From Burkholderiales bacterium PBB2 (GTDB lineage Bacteria; Pseudomonadota; Gammaproteobacteria; Burkholderiales; Burkholderiaceae_C): a stretch of 64,000 bases of DNA. The DNA is taken from NCBI GenBank assembly GCA_002255955.1, contig NKIM01000015.1, forward strand, positions 1 to 64,000, written 5' to 3'. Of the stretch, positions 48,559-57,924 are shown piece by piece. The position numbers and the translations under genes are program-made. The number at the start of each line of letters is the position of its first letter. Positions within the stretch are counted from its first letter, which is position 1. Below the pieces are notes generated by a model. It saw only the letters and a list, made by a program, of their open reading frames with translations. It made no database searches and was not told the DNA's origin.

Positions 48559-49323
48559 TCAGCCCAGTTCCACCCAGACCGGCGCGTGGTCGCTGGGGCG
48601 CTCGTTCTTGCGCGGTGCGCGGTCGATGGCGCAAGACTTGACCCTGGGCTGCAGGGCGGCGCTGGCCAGGATGTGGTCGATGCGCAGGCCCTGGTTCTTG
48701 CGGAAGGCCAGGTTGCGGTAGTCCCACCAGCTCCAGCTCTTGGGGGCCTGCTCGAAGAGGCGGAAGGCGTCGCACAGCGGCAGTTCGATCAGGGCCTGGA
48801 AATGCGCCCGTTCCTGCGGCGTGCAGTGGATCTGGCCGGCCCAAGCCACCGGGTCATAGACATCCCGATCTTCCGGCGCGATGTTGAAGTCGCCCATCAG
48901 GAGCAGGTTCGGGTGGGCCTGCAACTCGGCCGCCACGAAGCCACGCAAGGCCTCCAGCCAGGCCATCTTGTAGACAAACTTGTCGCTGTCAGGCGCTTGG
49001 CCGTTGGGGAAATAGGCGCCGATGCAGCGCACACCCTCGACGGTGCCAGTGATGACGCGCGCCTGCGGGTCTTCGAAGCCGGGGATGTTCTTCACCACAT
49101 CGATTGCGACGCTGCGGCTGATCAAGGCTACGCCGTTGTAGGTCTTCTGGCCGAAGAACTGCACCTGCCAGCCCGCGGCTTCGAAGTCCGGCTGCGGGAA
49201 CTTGTCATCGGTCAGTTTCGTTTCCTGCAGCACCAGGCCATCGACCGGGTTGGCCGCCAGCCAGTCCAGCACCTGGGGCAGGCGAACGGCCAGGGAGTTG
49301 ACGTTCCAGGTGGCGAATTTCAT
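48559..49323 (-). CDS. xth: Exodeoxyribonuclease III
   Basis: This 254-residue AP endonuclease/3'-exonuclease acts in base excision repair. The endonuclease/exonuclease/phosphatase motifs are all there: ATWNVNSLAVRL, LQETKLTD, GDFNIAPEDRDVYDP, LRIDHILAS and the final PSDHAPVWVELG. The length is typical. A 98-base gap with a terminator separates it from phoR upstream. Confidence 0.94.
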   Translation of the reverse strand: MKFATWNVNSLAVRLPQVLDWLAANPVDGLVLQETKLTDDKFPQPDFEAAGWQVQFFGQKTYNGVALISRSVAIDVVKNIPGFEDPQARVITGTVEGVRCIGAYFPNGQAPDSDKFVYKMAWLEALRGFVAAELQAHPNLLLMGDFNIAPEDRDVYDPVAWAGQIHCTPQERAHFQALIELPLCDAFRLFEQAPKSWSWWDYRNLAFRKNQGLRIDHILASAALQPRVKSCAIDRAPRKNERPSDHAPVWVELG

Positions 49324-49360
49324 GGGCAGGGCTCCAGAGCAGGGATCGGGTCAAAAGGAC

Positions 49361-49396
49361 GCAGGGCCGGCAGCTTAACGCGTCTGCCGGCCCTGC
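49361..49396 (-). terminator. Hairpin at the end of the Pho operon
   Basis: GCAGGGCCGGCAG pairs perfectly (13 bp) with CTGCCGGCCCTGC across a ten-base loop. In the minus direction it is followed by GTCCTTTTGA, a modest T-tract. It lies 25 bases after the phoR stop and before xth. Confidence 0.65.
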
Positions 49397-49421
49397 TTGC
49401 GATGAAGGCGCTTGTCTGGAC

Positions 49422-50744
49422 TCAGGGCTGGGCCTGGCGCACGCGTGAGGGCGGCAGCAACAGGGTGAAGCGGCTGCCCTGGCCGACTTCGCTCTGCACT
49501 TGCAGCTCACCGCCGTGGCGCTGCATCACATGCTTGACGATGGACAGACCCAGGCCGGTGCCGCCGGTTTCGCGGTTGCGGCTGCCATCGACGCGGTAGA
49601 AGCGCTCGGTCAGTCGCGGCAGGTGTTCACGGGCGATGCCGGGGCCGGTGTCGGTGACCGAGATTTCGCCGTGGCCGTCGGCAGCCAGGCGCCAGCTCAG
49701 TTCGATTTCGCCACCCTCGGGGGTGTAACGCACGGCATTGCTGAGCAGATTGCTGATGGCGCTGATCAGCTCGGTCTCAACCCCTGCCAGCTCCAGCGCG
49801 CCGACTTCGCCGATCTTGAGCTGATGCCGGCCGTTGGACAGGGCCTTGGCATCGGTGCCCAGGCGCAGGAACAGAGGCCCCAGGCCGATCCAGCGGTCCG
49901 AGCCGGGGCGTGGGCTGCCTTCCAGCTGGGCCAGGGTCAGCAGGTCGCTGACCAGGCTCAGCATGCGCTCGGTCTGCTGGCCCATCAGGGTCAGCACCCG
50001 GCGGCGTTCGGGCTCGCTCAGGGGCAGGGAGCTCATGGTTTCGATGAAGCCGCTGAGCACCGTCAGGGGCGTGCGAATCTCGTGCGAGACATTGGCGACG
50101 AAATCGCGGCGCATGGCTTCGGCGCGTTCACGCTCGGTCACGTCCTGGCTCAGCACCAGGCGCAGGCCATCACCGTAGGGTCGCACGATCACCGACAGCG
50201 TGCCCGAACCGCGCGAGCTGGTCAGCAGCAGGGGCTCGTTGAACCGGCCGGCCTGCAAGTAGCTCACGAAGCTGGGATAGCGGACCAGGTTGGTGATGCG
50301 CTGCTGCAGATCGCGCTGCGGATCGAGCGCGAAATGGTCGGCCGCGACACGGTTGCACCAGGTGACATGGTCGTGGGCATCGAGCATCAGCACGCCGTTG
50401 GGCGAGGCCTCGATGGCCGACAGGAACTGCTGCAGCTGCAGGCGTTCGTGGGCGATGGCCCGGTCGCGCTTGCGCAAGGCGCGCTCGATCAGATAGGCGA
50501 GGTCGCCCCAGTAGCCGCTGCTGCGCGGCGCATCGCCGGGCTGCTTTTCGCGCAGCCACTGCATCAGGCGACGGATGCGCAAGGTGTCAATCAGCAGCAG
50601 CGCGACGATGGCGCTGACCACGCCCAGCCATTCGCTGAGCTGGGGGTAGCCCGTCAGCGTGCCGATGCCGCGCCCGGCCAGGTCACCGGCAAACACGATC
50701 AAACCCACCAAAGCCAGGCGGGGGAGAAAACCGATCACCGTCAT
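49422..50744 (-). CDS. phoR: Phosphate regulon sensor kinase PhoR
   Basis: This 440-residue membrane kinase has one or two N-terminal helices (LALVGLIVFAGDLAG, LSEWLGVVSAIVALLLIDTL), a PAS domain (AIEASPNGVLMLDAHDHVTWCNRVAADHF), HisKA (FVANVSHEIRTPLTVLSGFIETM) and HATPase_c (NLLSNAVRYTPEGG, GGTGLGLSIVKHVMQRHGG). PhoR phosphorylates PhoB when phosphate is scarce and is held inactive by the Pst transporter with PhoU. It ends the operon, after phoB. Confidence 0.94.
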   Translation of the reverse strand: MTVIGFLPRLALVGLIVFAGDLAGRGIGTLTGYPQLSEWLGVVSAIVALLLIDTLRIRRLMQWLREKQPGDAPRSSGYWGDLAYLIERALRKRDRAIAHERLQLQQFLSAIEASPNGVLMLDAHDHVTWCNRVAADHFALDPQRDLQQRITNLVRYPSFVSYLQAGRFNEPLLLTSSRGSGTLSVIVRPYGDGLRLVLSQDVTERERAEAMRRDFVANVSHEIRTPLTVLSGFIETMSSLPLSEPERRRVLTLMGQQTERMLSLVSDLLTLAQLEGSPRPGSDRWIGLGPLFLRLGTDAKALSNGRHQLKIGEVGALELAGVETELISAISNLLSNAVRYTPEGGEIELSWRLAADGHGEISVTDTGPGIAREHLPRLTERFYRVDGSRNRETGGTGLGLSIVKHVMQRHGGELQVQSEVGQGSRFTLLLPPSRVRQAQP

Positions 50745-50775
50745 GAAGGGCGCTTTCCGGGCGAGGGCGGCGTCA

Positions 50776-51477
50776 TCAGGCCGACAGGGGCTGGGCTTGC
50801 TGCGACAGGCGGTAGCCGGCGCCGCGCACAGTCTCGATCATGCGCGCACATTGCACGCGCTCCAGCGCTTCGCGCAGGCGCTTGACGTGCACGTCCACGG
50901 TGCGCTCTTCGATGAAGACATGGTCGCCCCAGACCCGGTCCAGCAGCTGCGAGCGGCTGTGCACGCGCTCGGGGTGGCTCATGAAGAAGTGCAGCAGGCG
51001 GAACTCGGTCGGGCCCAGCTTGACCTCGGCGCCATCGCGGCTGACGCGGCGGGTGCCGGGGTCCAGGCTCAAGCCGCCGATCACCACCACCGAATCCAGC
51101 GCCTCGGGCGCCTTGCGGCGCAGCACCGCGCGGATGCGGGCCAGCAACTCGTTGGTCGAGAAGGGCTTGGTCAGGTAGTCATCGGCCCCGGCGTCCAGGC
51201 CCGAGACCTTGTCGGTCTCCTCGGCGCGGGCAGTCAGCATGATGATGGGCAGGTCCTTGGTGCGCTGCTGGCCGCGCCACTGGCGGGCCAGGGCCAGGCC
51301 GCTCTGGCCGGGCAGCATCCAGTCCAGCACCACCAGATCGGGCAGCACCCGGTCGACTTCGTACTGGGCCTGGTCGGCGCTGCTGGCCAGGGTGACTTCA
51401 AACCCGGAGTGGCGCAGATTGATGGAGATAAGTTCGGCAATGGCCGACTCGTCTTCGACAACAAGAATCCTCGACAT
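50776..51477 (-). CDS. phoB: Phosphate regulon response regulator PhoB
   Basis: This 233-residue regulator has a receiver (VVEDESAIAELI, phospho-acceptor in VVLDWMLPGQSG, YLTKPF) and a winged-helix DNA-binding domain of the OmpR/PhoB type (LGPTEFRLLHFFMSHPERVHSRSQLLDRVWG, RTVDVHVKRLREAL, VRGAGYRL). It binds Pho boxes, one of which lies before pstS. The phoB-phoR gap is 31 bases. Confidence 0.96.
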   Translation of the reverse strand: MSRILVVEDESAIAELISINLRHSGFEVTLASSADQAQYEVDRVLPDLVVLDWMLPGQSGLALARQWRGQQRTKDLPIIMLTARAEETDKVSGLDAGADDYLTKPFSTNELLARIRAVLRRKAPEALDSVVVIGGLSLDPGTRRVSRDGAEVKLGPTEFRLLHFFMSHPERVHSRSQLLDRVWGDHVFIEERTVDVHVKRLREALERVQCARMIETVRGAGYRLSQQAQPLSA

Positions 51478-51506
51478 GCTGTGCTTCTTCTTTTCGTTGG
51501 GGTTGA

Positions 51507-52220
51507 TCAGTCTTTGAGGGCCACAGATTCCACGGTGTCCATGGGGTTGTGGCGGATGTCCGTGCCCTTGACGATGTAGATGATCTGCTCGGCCAGGTTC
51601 TTGGCGTGGTCACCGACGCGCTCGATGGCCTTGGCAACGAACACCAGATCGATGGAGGCCGAGATGGTGCGCGGGTCTTCCATCATGTAAGTGATGAGCT
51701 TGCGCATCAGGCCGTCGAATTCCTGGTCGATCTGGTTGTCCTGCTTGATCACTTCCAGGGCCTGCACGGTGTCCAGGCGGGCGAAGGCGTCCAGGGCCTT
51801 GCGCAGCGAGGCGGTGGCCAGCTCGGCTTCGAAAGAGATGTCACCCACCGGCAGGCGCAGGCGGCTGAACACGCCCGAGTTGATCAGGCGGTGCACGGTG
51901 CGGGCGATGCGGGCCGCTTCGTCACCGACGCGTTCGAGGTTGCCGATGGTCTTGGAGATGGCGATCAAGAGGCGCAGATCGCGGGCGGTGGGCTGGCGCA
52001 GGGCGATGATGGCCGAGAGGTCGTGGTCGATCTCGACTTCCATCTGGTTGACGCGCTCTTCGGCCACCAGCACGCGCGAGGCGATTTCGCCATCGAAGGA
52101 GGTCAGGGCCGACACGGCCAGTTCCACCTGCGATTCCACCATGCCACCCATTTCCAGCACGCGGGTCGAGATACCGCTCAGTTCCAGATCGAACTGGCTC
52201 GACAGATGTTTGTCACCCAT
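51507..52220 (-). CDS. phoU: Phosphate signalling protein PhoU
   Basis: This 237-residue all-helical protein has two PhoU repeats. Each has a metal-binding E-x3-D-like motif (ILVAEERVNQMEVEIDHD; IKQDNQIDQEFDGLMRKL) and the family signatures KTIGNLERVGDEAARIA and AIERVGDHAKNLAEQIIYI. PhoU links Pst transport to PhoR inhibition. The 83-base gap to pstB contains a small perfect hairpin (GGCGGC-TGC-GCCGCC at 52282-52296). Confidence 0.95.
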   Translation of the reverse strand: MGDKHLSSQFDLELSGISTRVLEMGGMVESQVELAVSALTSFDGEIASRVLVAEERVNQMEVEIDHDLSAIIALRQPTARDLRLLIAISKTIGNLERVGDEAARIARTVHRLINSGVFSRLRLPVGDISFEAELATASLRKALDAFARLDTVQALEVIKQDNQIDQEFDGLMRKLITYMMEDPRTISASIDLVFVAKAIERVGDHAKNLAEQIIYIVKGTDIRHNPMDTVESVALKD

Positions 52221-52303
52221 GACTTCTACCTTTGCGAATTTGAATCAATCGTTGCAGTCTAACGAGCAGCTTGCGCTGAGTGGCGGCTGCGCCGCCCGCG
52301 GGC

Positions 52304-53152
52304 TCAACCGAAGCGGCCGGTGATGTAGTCTTCGGTTTCCTTGCGCTTGGGCTTCATGAAGACCTCGCGTGTGGCGCCGTATTCCACCAGCTCACCCAGG
52401 TACATATAGGCCACGAAATCGGACACGCGCGCCGCCTGCTGCATGCTGTGCGTCACGATCACGATGGTGTACTTGCTCTTGAGCTCTTGCAGCAGCTCTT
52501 CGATCTTGGCGGTGGCGATCGGGTCCAGGGCCGAGCAGGGCTCGTCCAGCAGCAGCACTTCGGGCTCCAGGGCGATGGCGCGAGCGATCACCAGACGCTG
52601 TTGCTGGCCGCCGGACAGGCTCAGGCCGCTGCTGTCCAATCGGTCCTTCACTTCATTCCACAGGGCGGCTTGGCGCAAAGAGCGCTCCACCGTTTCGTCC
52701 AGCTGGGCGCGGTCCTTGACGCCCAGCAGGCGCAGGCCGTAGGCCACGTTTTCGTAGATGGACTTGGGGAAGGGGTTGGGCTTCTGGAACACCATGCCGA
52801 CGCGGCGGCGCAGCTGGGCCACGTTGACGCTGCGGTCGAAGATGTTCTTCTGGTCCAGCTGCACCTCGCCTTCGATGCGGCAGCCGTCCACCAGATCGTT
52901 CATGCGGTTGAAGCAGCGCAGCAGGGTGGACTTGCCGCAGCCGCTGGGGCCGATGAAGGCGACCACATGGCCGCGCGGGATGTTCAGCGAGACGTTGTGC
53001 AGGGCCTGCTTGGCACCGTAGAACAGGTTCAGGTTCTTGACCGCCAGGGCCACGTCCAGTTCTTCCAGCGGCTTGAGCGGCACGGCCGACTCCGGCACGG
53101 CGGTCGAGATCTTCAGCTTGGGCAGTTCGGCGGTTTGGGTGAGGGAGCTCAT
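52304..53152 (-). CDS. pstB: Phosphate ABC transporter ATP-binding protein PstB
   Basis: This 282-residue ATPase carries Walker [10 protein letters not shown], the Q-loop region [18 protein letters not shown] (typical of PstB), the signature LSGGQQQR, Walker [12 protein letters not shown] and the switch histidine in VTHSMQQA. An N-terminal extension of about 30 residues precedes the core. It powers phosphate import with PstA/PstC and is part of the phosphate-sensing complex. Confidence 0.96.
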   Translation of the reverse strand: MSSLTQTAELPKLKISTAVPESAVPLKPLEELDVALAVKNLNLFYGAKQALHNVSLNIPRGHVVAFIGPSGCGKSTLLRCFNRMNDLVDGCRIEGEVQLDQKNIFDRSVNVAQLRRRVGMVFQKPNPFPKSIYENVAYGLRLLGVKDRAQLDETVERSLRQAALWNEVKDRLDSSGLSLSGGQQQRLVIARAIALEPEVLLLDEPCSALDPIATAKIEELLQELKSKYTIVIVTHSMQQAARVSDFVAYMYLGELVEYGATREVFMKPKRKETEDYITGRFG

Positions 53153-53172
53153 GAAAGTCTCTCCAGATCAAT

Positions 53173-53196
53173 AGTGTGGGGCAGAGTGTGGGGCAG
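53173..53196. repeat. 12-bp perfect tandem duplication in the pstA-pstB gap
   Basis: AGTGTGGGGCAG occurs twice back to back in the 62-base gap between pstA and pstB. It looks like a recent slippage duplication. No function is apparent. Confidence 0.8.
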
Positions 53197-53214
53197 GGCG
53201 ATGCGCGCGGGGCA

Positions 53215-54870
53215 TCAGACCGAGTCCAGCTCTTTGAATTTTTCGCGCAGACGGTTGCGCATGCGGATGGCGGTCAGGTTCAGGCCAATGATGACCACGA
53301 CCAGCAGCATGGCGGTCGCGTAGACCAGGGGCCGTGCGGCTTCGACATTGGGGCTCTGGAAACCCACATCGTAGATGTGGAAGCCCAGGTGCATGAACTT
53401 GCGCTCCAGGTGCAGGAAGGGGAAGAAGCTGTCCAACGGCAGGGCCGGCGCCAGCTTGACCACGCCCACCAGCATCAGCGGGGCCACTTCGCCGGCGGCG
53501 CGAGCCACGGCGAGGATCAGGCCGGTCATCATGGCCGGGCTGGCGATGGGCAACACGGTGCGCCACAGGGTCTCGGCCTTGGTGGCGCCCAGGGCCAGGC
53601 TGCCTTCGCGCACCGAGCGGGGCACGCGGGCCAGGCCTTCTTCGGTGGCCACAATCACCACCGGCAGGGTCAGCAGGGCCAGGGTCAGAGCCGACCACAG
53701 GATGCCGGGGCTGCCGAAGGTCGGGCCGGGCAGGGCTTCGGGGAAGAACAGGCGGTCGATATTGCCGCCCAGGAAGTAGACGAAGAAGCCCAGGCCGAAC
53801 ACACCGTAAACGATGGAGGGCACGCCGGCCAGGTTGTTCACCGAGATGCGGATGATGCGGATCAGGGTGCCTTGCTTGGCGTATTCGCGCATATAGATGC
53901 CGGCCATGATGCCCAGCGGCGTCACGATCACGGCCATCAGTAGCACCATCATCACCGTGCCGAAGATGGCGGGGAAGATGCCGCCTTCGGTGTTGGCTTC
54001 ACGCGGGTCGTCCCAGATGAACTCGCCCAGCTTCTTGGCGTAGTGGCTGATCTTGTCGAACAGGCCCATGGTGTTGGCGCGGTAGACGTCGGCCACCTGG
54101 GCCAGCGGCACTTCCACTTCGCGGCCATCGGCCACGCGGGCGACGAAGCTGTCACGGGCCAGCTGCTTGCGCAGGGCGTCGGTCTTTTCCTGCAGGGCGC
54201 CGAACTGCTGGTTCAGCGCTTCGCGCTTGGCCGTCAGTGCGGCCTTGGCGGCCTCATCGAGATGGTCTTCCAGTTGCAGGCGGCGCTCGCTCAGGCGCAG
54301 GCGCTCGAGCTCGAAGTTGACCTTGCCGATCTCTTGCTTCTCCAACTTGTGGATTTGCATGAACAGGTCTTGGGCGCGAGCGGTGCGCTCTTGCAACTGT
54401 GCCCAGGCTTCTTCGCCGCTGGCGACCAGCTGGCCTTCTTGCTTGACCGAGATCAGGTGGCCGTAGAAGTTGCCCCACTCGCGGCGCTCGACGGTGATGA
54501 CATCGTGCGGCTTCGATTGCTCGCCCAGCAAGGGCAGGGGGAACCAGCGGAAGTCCACACCCGACACATCGCGGTTGCCCATCTTGATGAGCACGCGGTC
54601 GGTGAAAGTCGCGTCGCCCGGGATCACGAAGCCCGCTTCGCGCAGGCGGCGCACGGCCACCTCTTCGCGTTCACGGATTTCGCCGATCAGGCCGATGGTG
54701 GAGCCATCGCGCTCCTTGTAAGTGGTCTCGATGACCGGCTTGGGCCAGAAGTGGCCGAGGCCACGCAGGGCCGTCAGGGCCATCACGCCGGCCACAGCCA
54801 GCACGGAGACTGCCACGGCGCCGGCGGTGAGCCAGATCCAGGGCGAGCCGCTTTTGAACCAGTCTTTCAT
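53215..54870 (-). CDS. pstA: Phosphate ABC transporter permease PstA (long type)
   Basis: This 551-residue protein is much longer than E. coli PstA (about 296). After one N-terminal helix there is a large, partly coiled-coil periplasmic insert (about residues 35-270, LERLRLSERRLQLEDHLDEAAKAAL), resembling the DUF3333 extension of the long PstA group. The permease part follows (GTVMMVLLMAVIVTPLGIMAGIYM, SIVYGVFGLGFFVYFLGG, LGATKAETLWRTVLPIASPAMMTG). The EAA-like loop contacts PstB. The gap to pstC is 16 bases. Confidence 0.93.
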   Translation of the reverse strand: MKDWFKSGSPWIWLTAGAVAVSVLAVAGVMALTALRGLGHFWPKPVIETTYKERDGSTIGLIGEIREREEVAVRRLREAGFVIPGDATFTDRVLIKMGNRDVSGVDFRWFPLPLLGEQSKPHDVITVERREWGNFYGHLISVKQEGQLVASGEEAWAQLQERTARAQDLFMQIHKLEKQEIGKVNFELERLRLSERRLQLEDHLDEAAKAALTAKREALNQQFGALQEKTDALRKQLARDSFVARVADGREVEVPLAQVADVYRANTMGLFDKISHYAKKLGEFIWDDPREANTEGGIFPAIFGTVMMVLLMAVIVTPLGIMAGIYMREYAKQGTLIRIIRISVNNLAGVPSIVYGVFGLGFFVYFLGGNIDRLFFPEALPGPTFGSPGILWSALTLALLTLPVVIVATEEGLARVPRSVREGSLALGATKAETLWRTVLPIASPAMMTGLILAVARAAGEVAPLMLVGVVKLAPALPLDSFFPFLHLERKFMHLGFHIYDVGFQSPNVEAARPLVYATAMLLVVVIIGLNLTAIRMRNRLREKFKELDSV

Positions 54871-54886
54871 GATTGATCGTGCTCCG

Positions 54887-57145
54887 TCAGATGGTGCTGT
54901 ACTTCTCGCGCAGACGCTGGCGAATCAGCTCGGCGAGGGTGTTGACGAGGAAGGTGAAGGCGAACAACACCAGGGCGGACAAGAAGAGCAGGCGGTAGTG
55001 CGTTTCACCGACGCCGGCTTCGGGCATTTCGACGCCGATATTGGCGGACAGGGTGCGGAAGCCCGAGAACAGGCTGAAGTCCATCACGGCGGTGTTGCCG
55101 GTGGCCATCAGCACGATCATGGTTTCACCGACCGCACGGCCCAGGCCGATCATCACGGCCGAGAAGATGCCAGGGCTGGCGGTCAGCAGCACCACGCCCA
55201 TCATGGTTTGCCAGGGCGTGGCACCCAGGGCCAGCGAACCCGAGGTCAGGGACTTGGGCACGCTGAAGATGGCGTCTTCGGCAATCGAGAAGATGGCCGG
55301 CGTGACGGCGAAGCCCATGGCAATGCCCACCACCAGCGAGTTGCGCTGCTCGAAGCTGATGCCGGCGGTGTTGGACAGCCAGTGCGGCAGGTCACCGGCG
55401 AAGAAGGCCGCTTCGATCGGGTGGCCCAGCTGGAAGAAGCCCCAGATCACCACCGCGACGATGGGGATCAGCAGAGCGGCTTCCCAGCCCAGACCGACGC
55501 GCTCGACCAAGCGGCGCGGCATCAGATGCCAGATGTAGGACGCCACGACGATGGCCACCGGCAGGAGCAGCAGGCTCATCAACACGCCAGCGAGATTGTT
55601 CTCCACCAGCGGCGCCAACCACAGGCCGGCCAGGAAACCCAGAACCACGGTCGGCAGCGCAGCCATGACCTCGATCGAGGGCTTGACGATTTCGCGCATG
55701 CGCTGGGTCATGAAGTAGGCGGTGAAGATCGCGCCCAGGATGGCCAGCGGCATGGCCACGAGCATGGCGTAGGTGGCGGCCTTGATGGTGCCGTAGGTCA
55801 GCGGGGCCAGGCTGAATTTGGGTTCGAAATCGGCGTTCGAAGCCGAGCTCTGCCAGACATAGTCGGGCTGCTCATAGCTCTCGTACCAGACCTTGCTCCA
55901 CAGGCTGCTGAAGGAAACTTCCGGGTAGTGGTTGTCCACCGCGGCGGTGTAGACACGGCCGGCTTCGTCCTGCGCCAGGTAGCCGTTGCCGCGCGGCGGC
56001 ACGCCGAGCACGGTCAGGGGCTTGTCGCTGAGCTTCTCGACGAAGAGCAGGCGCTGCGAGGTGGCGAAGTAGCTGCCCAGATTGCCGGCGGCATCGCCGA
56101 CGATGAAGCCCTTGCGGAAGAACTCCGGGGCCAGGGCCGTGACGGCAGCCGGCATCGGCTTGAAGTCACGGATGCGGGTCATGCTGAAGTTGGCGCCTTC
56201 GGTGCGCACCAGGAACCACTGGCTGAGCTCACCCTTGTCGGTGCCGACGATCAGCGAATAGCCGCCGCTCAACATGGTCAGTGCCGTGACCTTCTGACCC
56301 TTGGCCAGCTCCACGGTTTCCAGCAGCTTGGGGGCGCTCTTGTCGCTGATGTTGTAGCGGGCCAGCTTGGCGTCGCCGTGCAGCACATAGAGCTCGCGTT
56401 GCTTGGCTTCCACCACCAGCTGGCGGATGCCGGCGGGCGGGTTGGCGATCTCGGAGCTTTGCACTTCGCTCTTGGTCTCGCCCGTCATCGCGTTGTTGCT
56501 GATGTTCACGGCGGAGAGCAGCAGGCGGCCGTCTTCGGTGACGGCGGCGATGGTCGAGCCATCGTCCGACTGCTGCATGCCGATCAGCTGGATGGCGCGG
56601 CCTTGCGGGTCCAGCGCCAGCGGTGCTTCGCCGACCGGGTAGGCCAGGGCCGGCGTGATCACGCGCTTGTTGTTGGGGAAGCTGACCGAAAAACTTTGCT
56701 TGACCAGCAGCACGCGGCCATCCGACAGACCGAAGGCCTGCGAGAAGCTGCGACGTTCGCCGGTTTCGGCGCTGGTGATGCGCACGCCCTCCGGCACGGG
56801 CACCTGCACCTGGCCGATGGTCTCGCCCGAGGCGAACTTGAAGAAGGTGATGGCGCCACCTGCGCCAACGCGCGAGCCGATCTCGCGCTGTTCTTCGCCG
56901 GTCAGGGTGAGGGTGGCTTGAGCGTTGCCGCCCGGGGTGGCGAACTGGGCGCGGTGATCAATGCCAGGCGGCATGAACAGCGGCACCACCACGCTGACCA
57001 GGTAGACGAAGATGGCCGACACGGCGACGATGACGCTGAGGCCGCCGACGGTCATCAACTTCTCGAACAGCTTGTCGGTCAGCAAGCGCCGGCTCATGGC
57101 TCGGTCGACGCTGATGGCCGTTTGGGTGGGACTGGCAGTATTCAT
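54887..57145 (-). CDS. pstC: Phosphate ABC transporter permease PstC (long type)
   Basis: This protein of about 752 residues is the partner of the long PstA. Its N-terminal helix (VGGLSVIVAVSAIFVYLVSVVVPLF) is followed by a beta-rich periplasmic domain of about 370 residues that may form a propeller (YSLIVGTDKGELSQWFLVRTEG and similar). The permease core follows (IKAATYAMLVAMPLAILGAIFTAYFMTQRMRE, VGIAMGFAVTPAIFSIAEDAIF, LALGATPWQTMMGVVL, GRAVGETMIVLMATGNTAVMDFSLF). The periplasmic part may help sense or deliver phosphate. The frame opens at a TTG further out, but the ATG of MNTASPTQTAIS looks more natural. Confidence 0.92.
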   Translation of the reverse strand: MNTASPTQTAISVDRAMSRRLLTDKLFEKLMTVGGLSVIVAVSAIFVYLVSVVVPLFMPPGIDHRAQFATPGGNAQATLTLTGEEQREIGSRVGAGGAITFFKFASGETIGQVQVPVPEGVRITSAETGERRSFSQAFGLSDGRVLLVKQSFSVSFPNNKRVITPALAYPVGEAPLALDPQGRAIQLIGMQQSDDGSTIAAVTEDGRLLLSAVNISNNAMTGETKSEVQSSEIANPPAGIRQLVVEAKQRELYVLHGDAKLARYNISDKSAPKLLETVELAKGQKVTALTMLSGGYSLIVGTDKGELSQWFLVRTEGANFSMTRIRDFKPMPAAVTALAPEFFRKGFIVGDAAGNLGSYFATSQRLLFVEKLSDKPLTVLGVPPRGNGYLAQDEAGRVYTAAVDNHYPEVSFSSLWSKVWYESYEQPDYVWQSSASNADFEPKFSLAPLTYGTIKAATYAMLVAMPLAILGAIFTAYFMTQRMREIVKPSIEVMAALPTVVLGFLAGLWLAPLVENNLAGVLMSLLLLPVAIVVASYIWHLMPRRLVERVGLGWEAALLIPIVAVVIWGFFQLGHPIEAAFFAGDLPHWLSNTAGISFEQRNSLVVGIAMGFAVTPAIFSIAEDAIFSVPKSLTSGSLALGATPWQTMMGVVLLTASPGIFSAVMIGLGRAVGETMIVLMATGNTAVMDFSLFSGFRTLSANIGVEMPEAGVGETHYRLLFLSALVLFAFTFLVNTLAELIRQRLREKYSTI

Positions 57146-57176
57146 GGCTTGGAAAAGTTCCGCGCTGATGGTGGTC

Positions 57177-57207
57177 AAGGGTGGGCAGGACTGGCCTGCT
57201 CACCCTT
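57177..57207. repeat. Intergenic hairpin between the lipoprotein gene and pstC
   Basis: AAGGGTGGGCAGG pairs with CCTGCTCACCCTT (13 bp, one wobble) across a five-base loop. The T-run lies on the plus strand, opposite to the operon, so on the operon mRNA it is a stem-loop without a terminator tail. It could stop antisense transcription or protect the 3' end of the pstS-lipoprotein mRNA. Confidence 0.7.
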
Positions 57208-57251
57208 TTTCTCTCAGAGGCTCAAAGAAAGGACAGAGCCAGGTTTTGTAT

Positions 57252-57896
57252 TCAGGACTTTTGCGCCACGCGCATGGACTTGAAACGCTCCACCCGGTTC
57301 AGTGGCTTGCCGGCCTTGACGCTGTCCTTGTTCATCACGTAGACCAGGGTCTCGCCCTTGGGGCCGCTGCCGATTTCGGTGAAGCTGTAAGGCACTTCGC
57401 CAAAGGCCAGGAAGTCCTTCATGTCCTTCAGGTCGCCGAAGACGTAGAAGCGGTTGCCCTTGAGCACTTCGCCGTAGAACTCGGGTGCGCCGCCGAACTG
57501 GCCGCTGAAGGCCTTTTCGCCGAGGCTGGGGCGGTTGGCCTTGACGTCGTCGGCGGTGATGCCGAACACCAGAGTCGCGCCGCCAGGGCCTTCGCCGATC
57601 TTGCTGCGGGTCAGGGTGACTTCGCCGTGGCTCAGGAAGTCCTGGTAGTTCTTCAGGTCACCAAAGGCGTGGACGCGGCCCGATTCGGGCAGCACCACAT
57701 ACAGTTCCTTGATCTGCTCGGGGGCCGGAGCGGCGACCGGAGCCACCACAGGGGCCGGAGCGGGCGCGGCAGCCACCACCGGAGCGGGGGCAGGGGCCGG
57801 AGCAGCAGCCGGTGCAGCCACGGGCTGGGTGTTGGCGCAGGCGCTCAAGCCCAGGACGGCCACGGCCAGAGCGGCGTTCAGTGCAGTTGTCTTCAT
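57252..57896 (-). CDS. Two-repeat lipoprotein of unknown function in the pst operon
   Basis: This 214-residue protein has a lipoprotein signal peptide with lipobox LSAC (Cys20). An alanine/proline-rich spacer follows to about residue 60, as in proteins that span the periplasm from the outer membrane. The rest is two copies of one domain: YVVLPESGRVHAFGDLKNYQDFLSHGEVTLT and FYGEVLKGNRFYVFGDLKDMKDFLAFGEVPYS. The shared core is FGDLK..-DFL.-GEV. Each copy ends GPGGATLVFGI / GPKGETLVYVM. I do not recognise the domain. Its position between pstS and pstC suggests expression under phosphate limitation, so a role in phosphate capture or envelope change is possible but unproven. Confidence 0.8.
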   Translation of the reverse strand: MKTTALNAALAVAVLGLSACANTQPVAAPAAAPAPAPAPVVAAAPAPAPVVAPVAAPAPEQIKELYVVLPESGRVHAFGDLKNYQDFLSHGEVTLTRSKIGEGPGGATLVFGITADDVKANRPSLGEKAFSGQFGGAPEFYGEVLKGNRFYVFGDLKDMKDFLAFGEVPYSFTEIGSGPKGETLVYVMNKDSVKAGKPLNRVERFKSMRVAQKS

Positions 57897-57924
57897 CGCT
57901 TGTGTTCCTTGCTGTGCGCAACCG

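Noticed and set aside
54722-57283. 853-residue open frame opposite pstC
   Set aside because: Antisense shadow; the real strand encodes a full PstC with all permease motifs.
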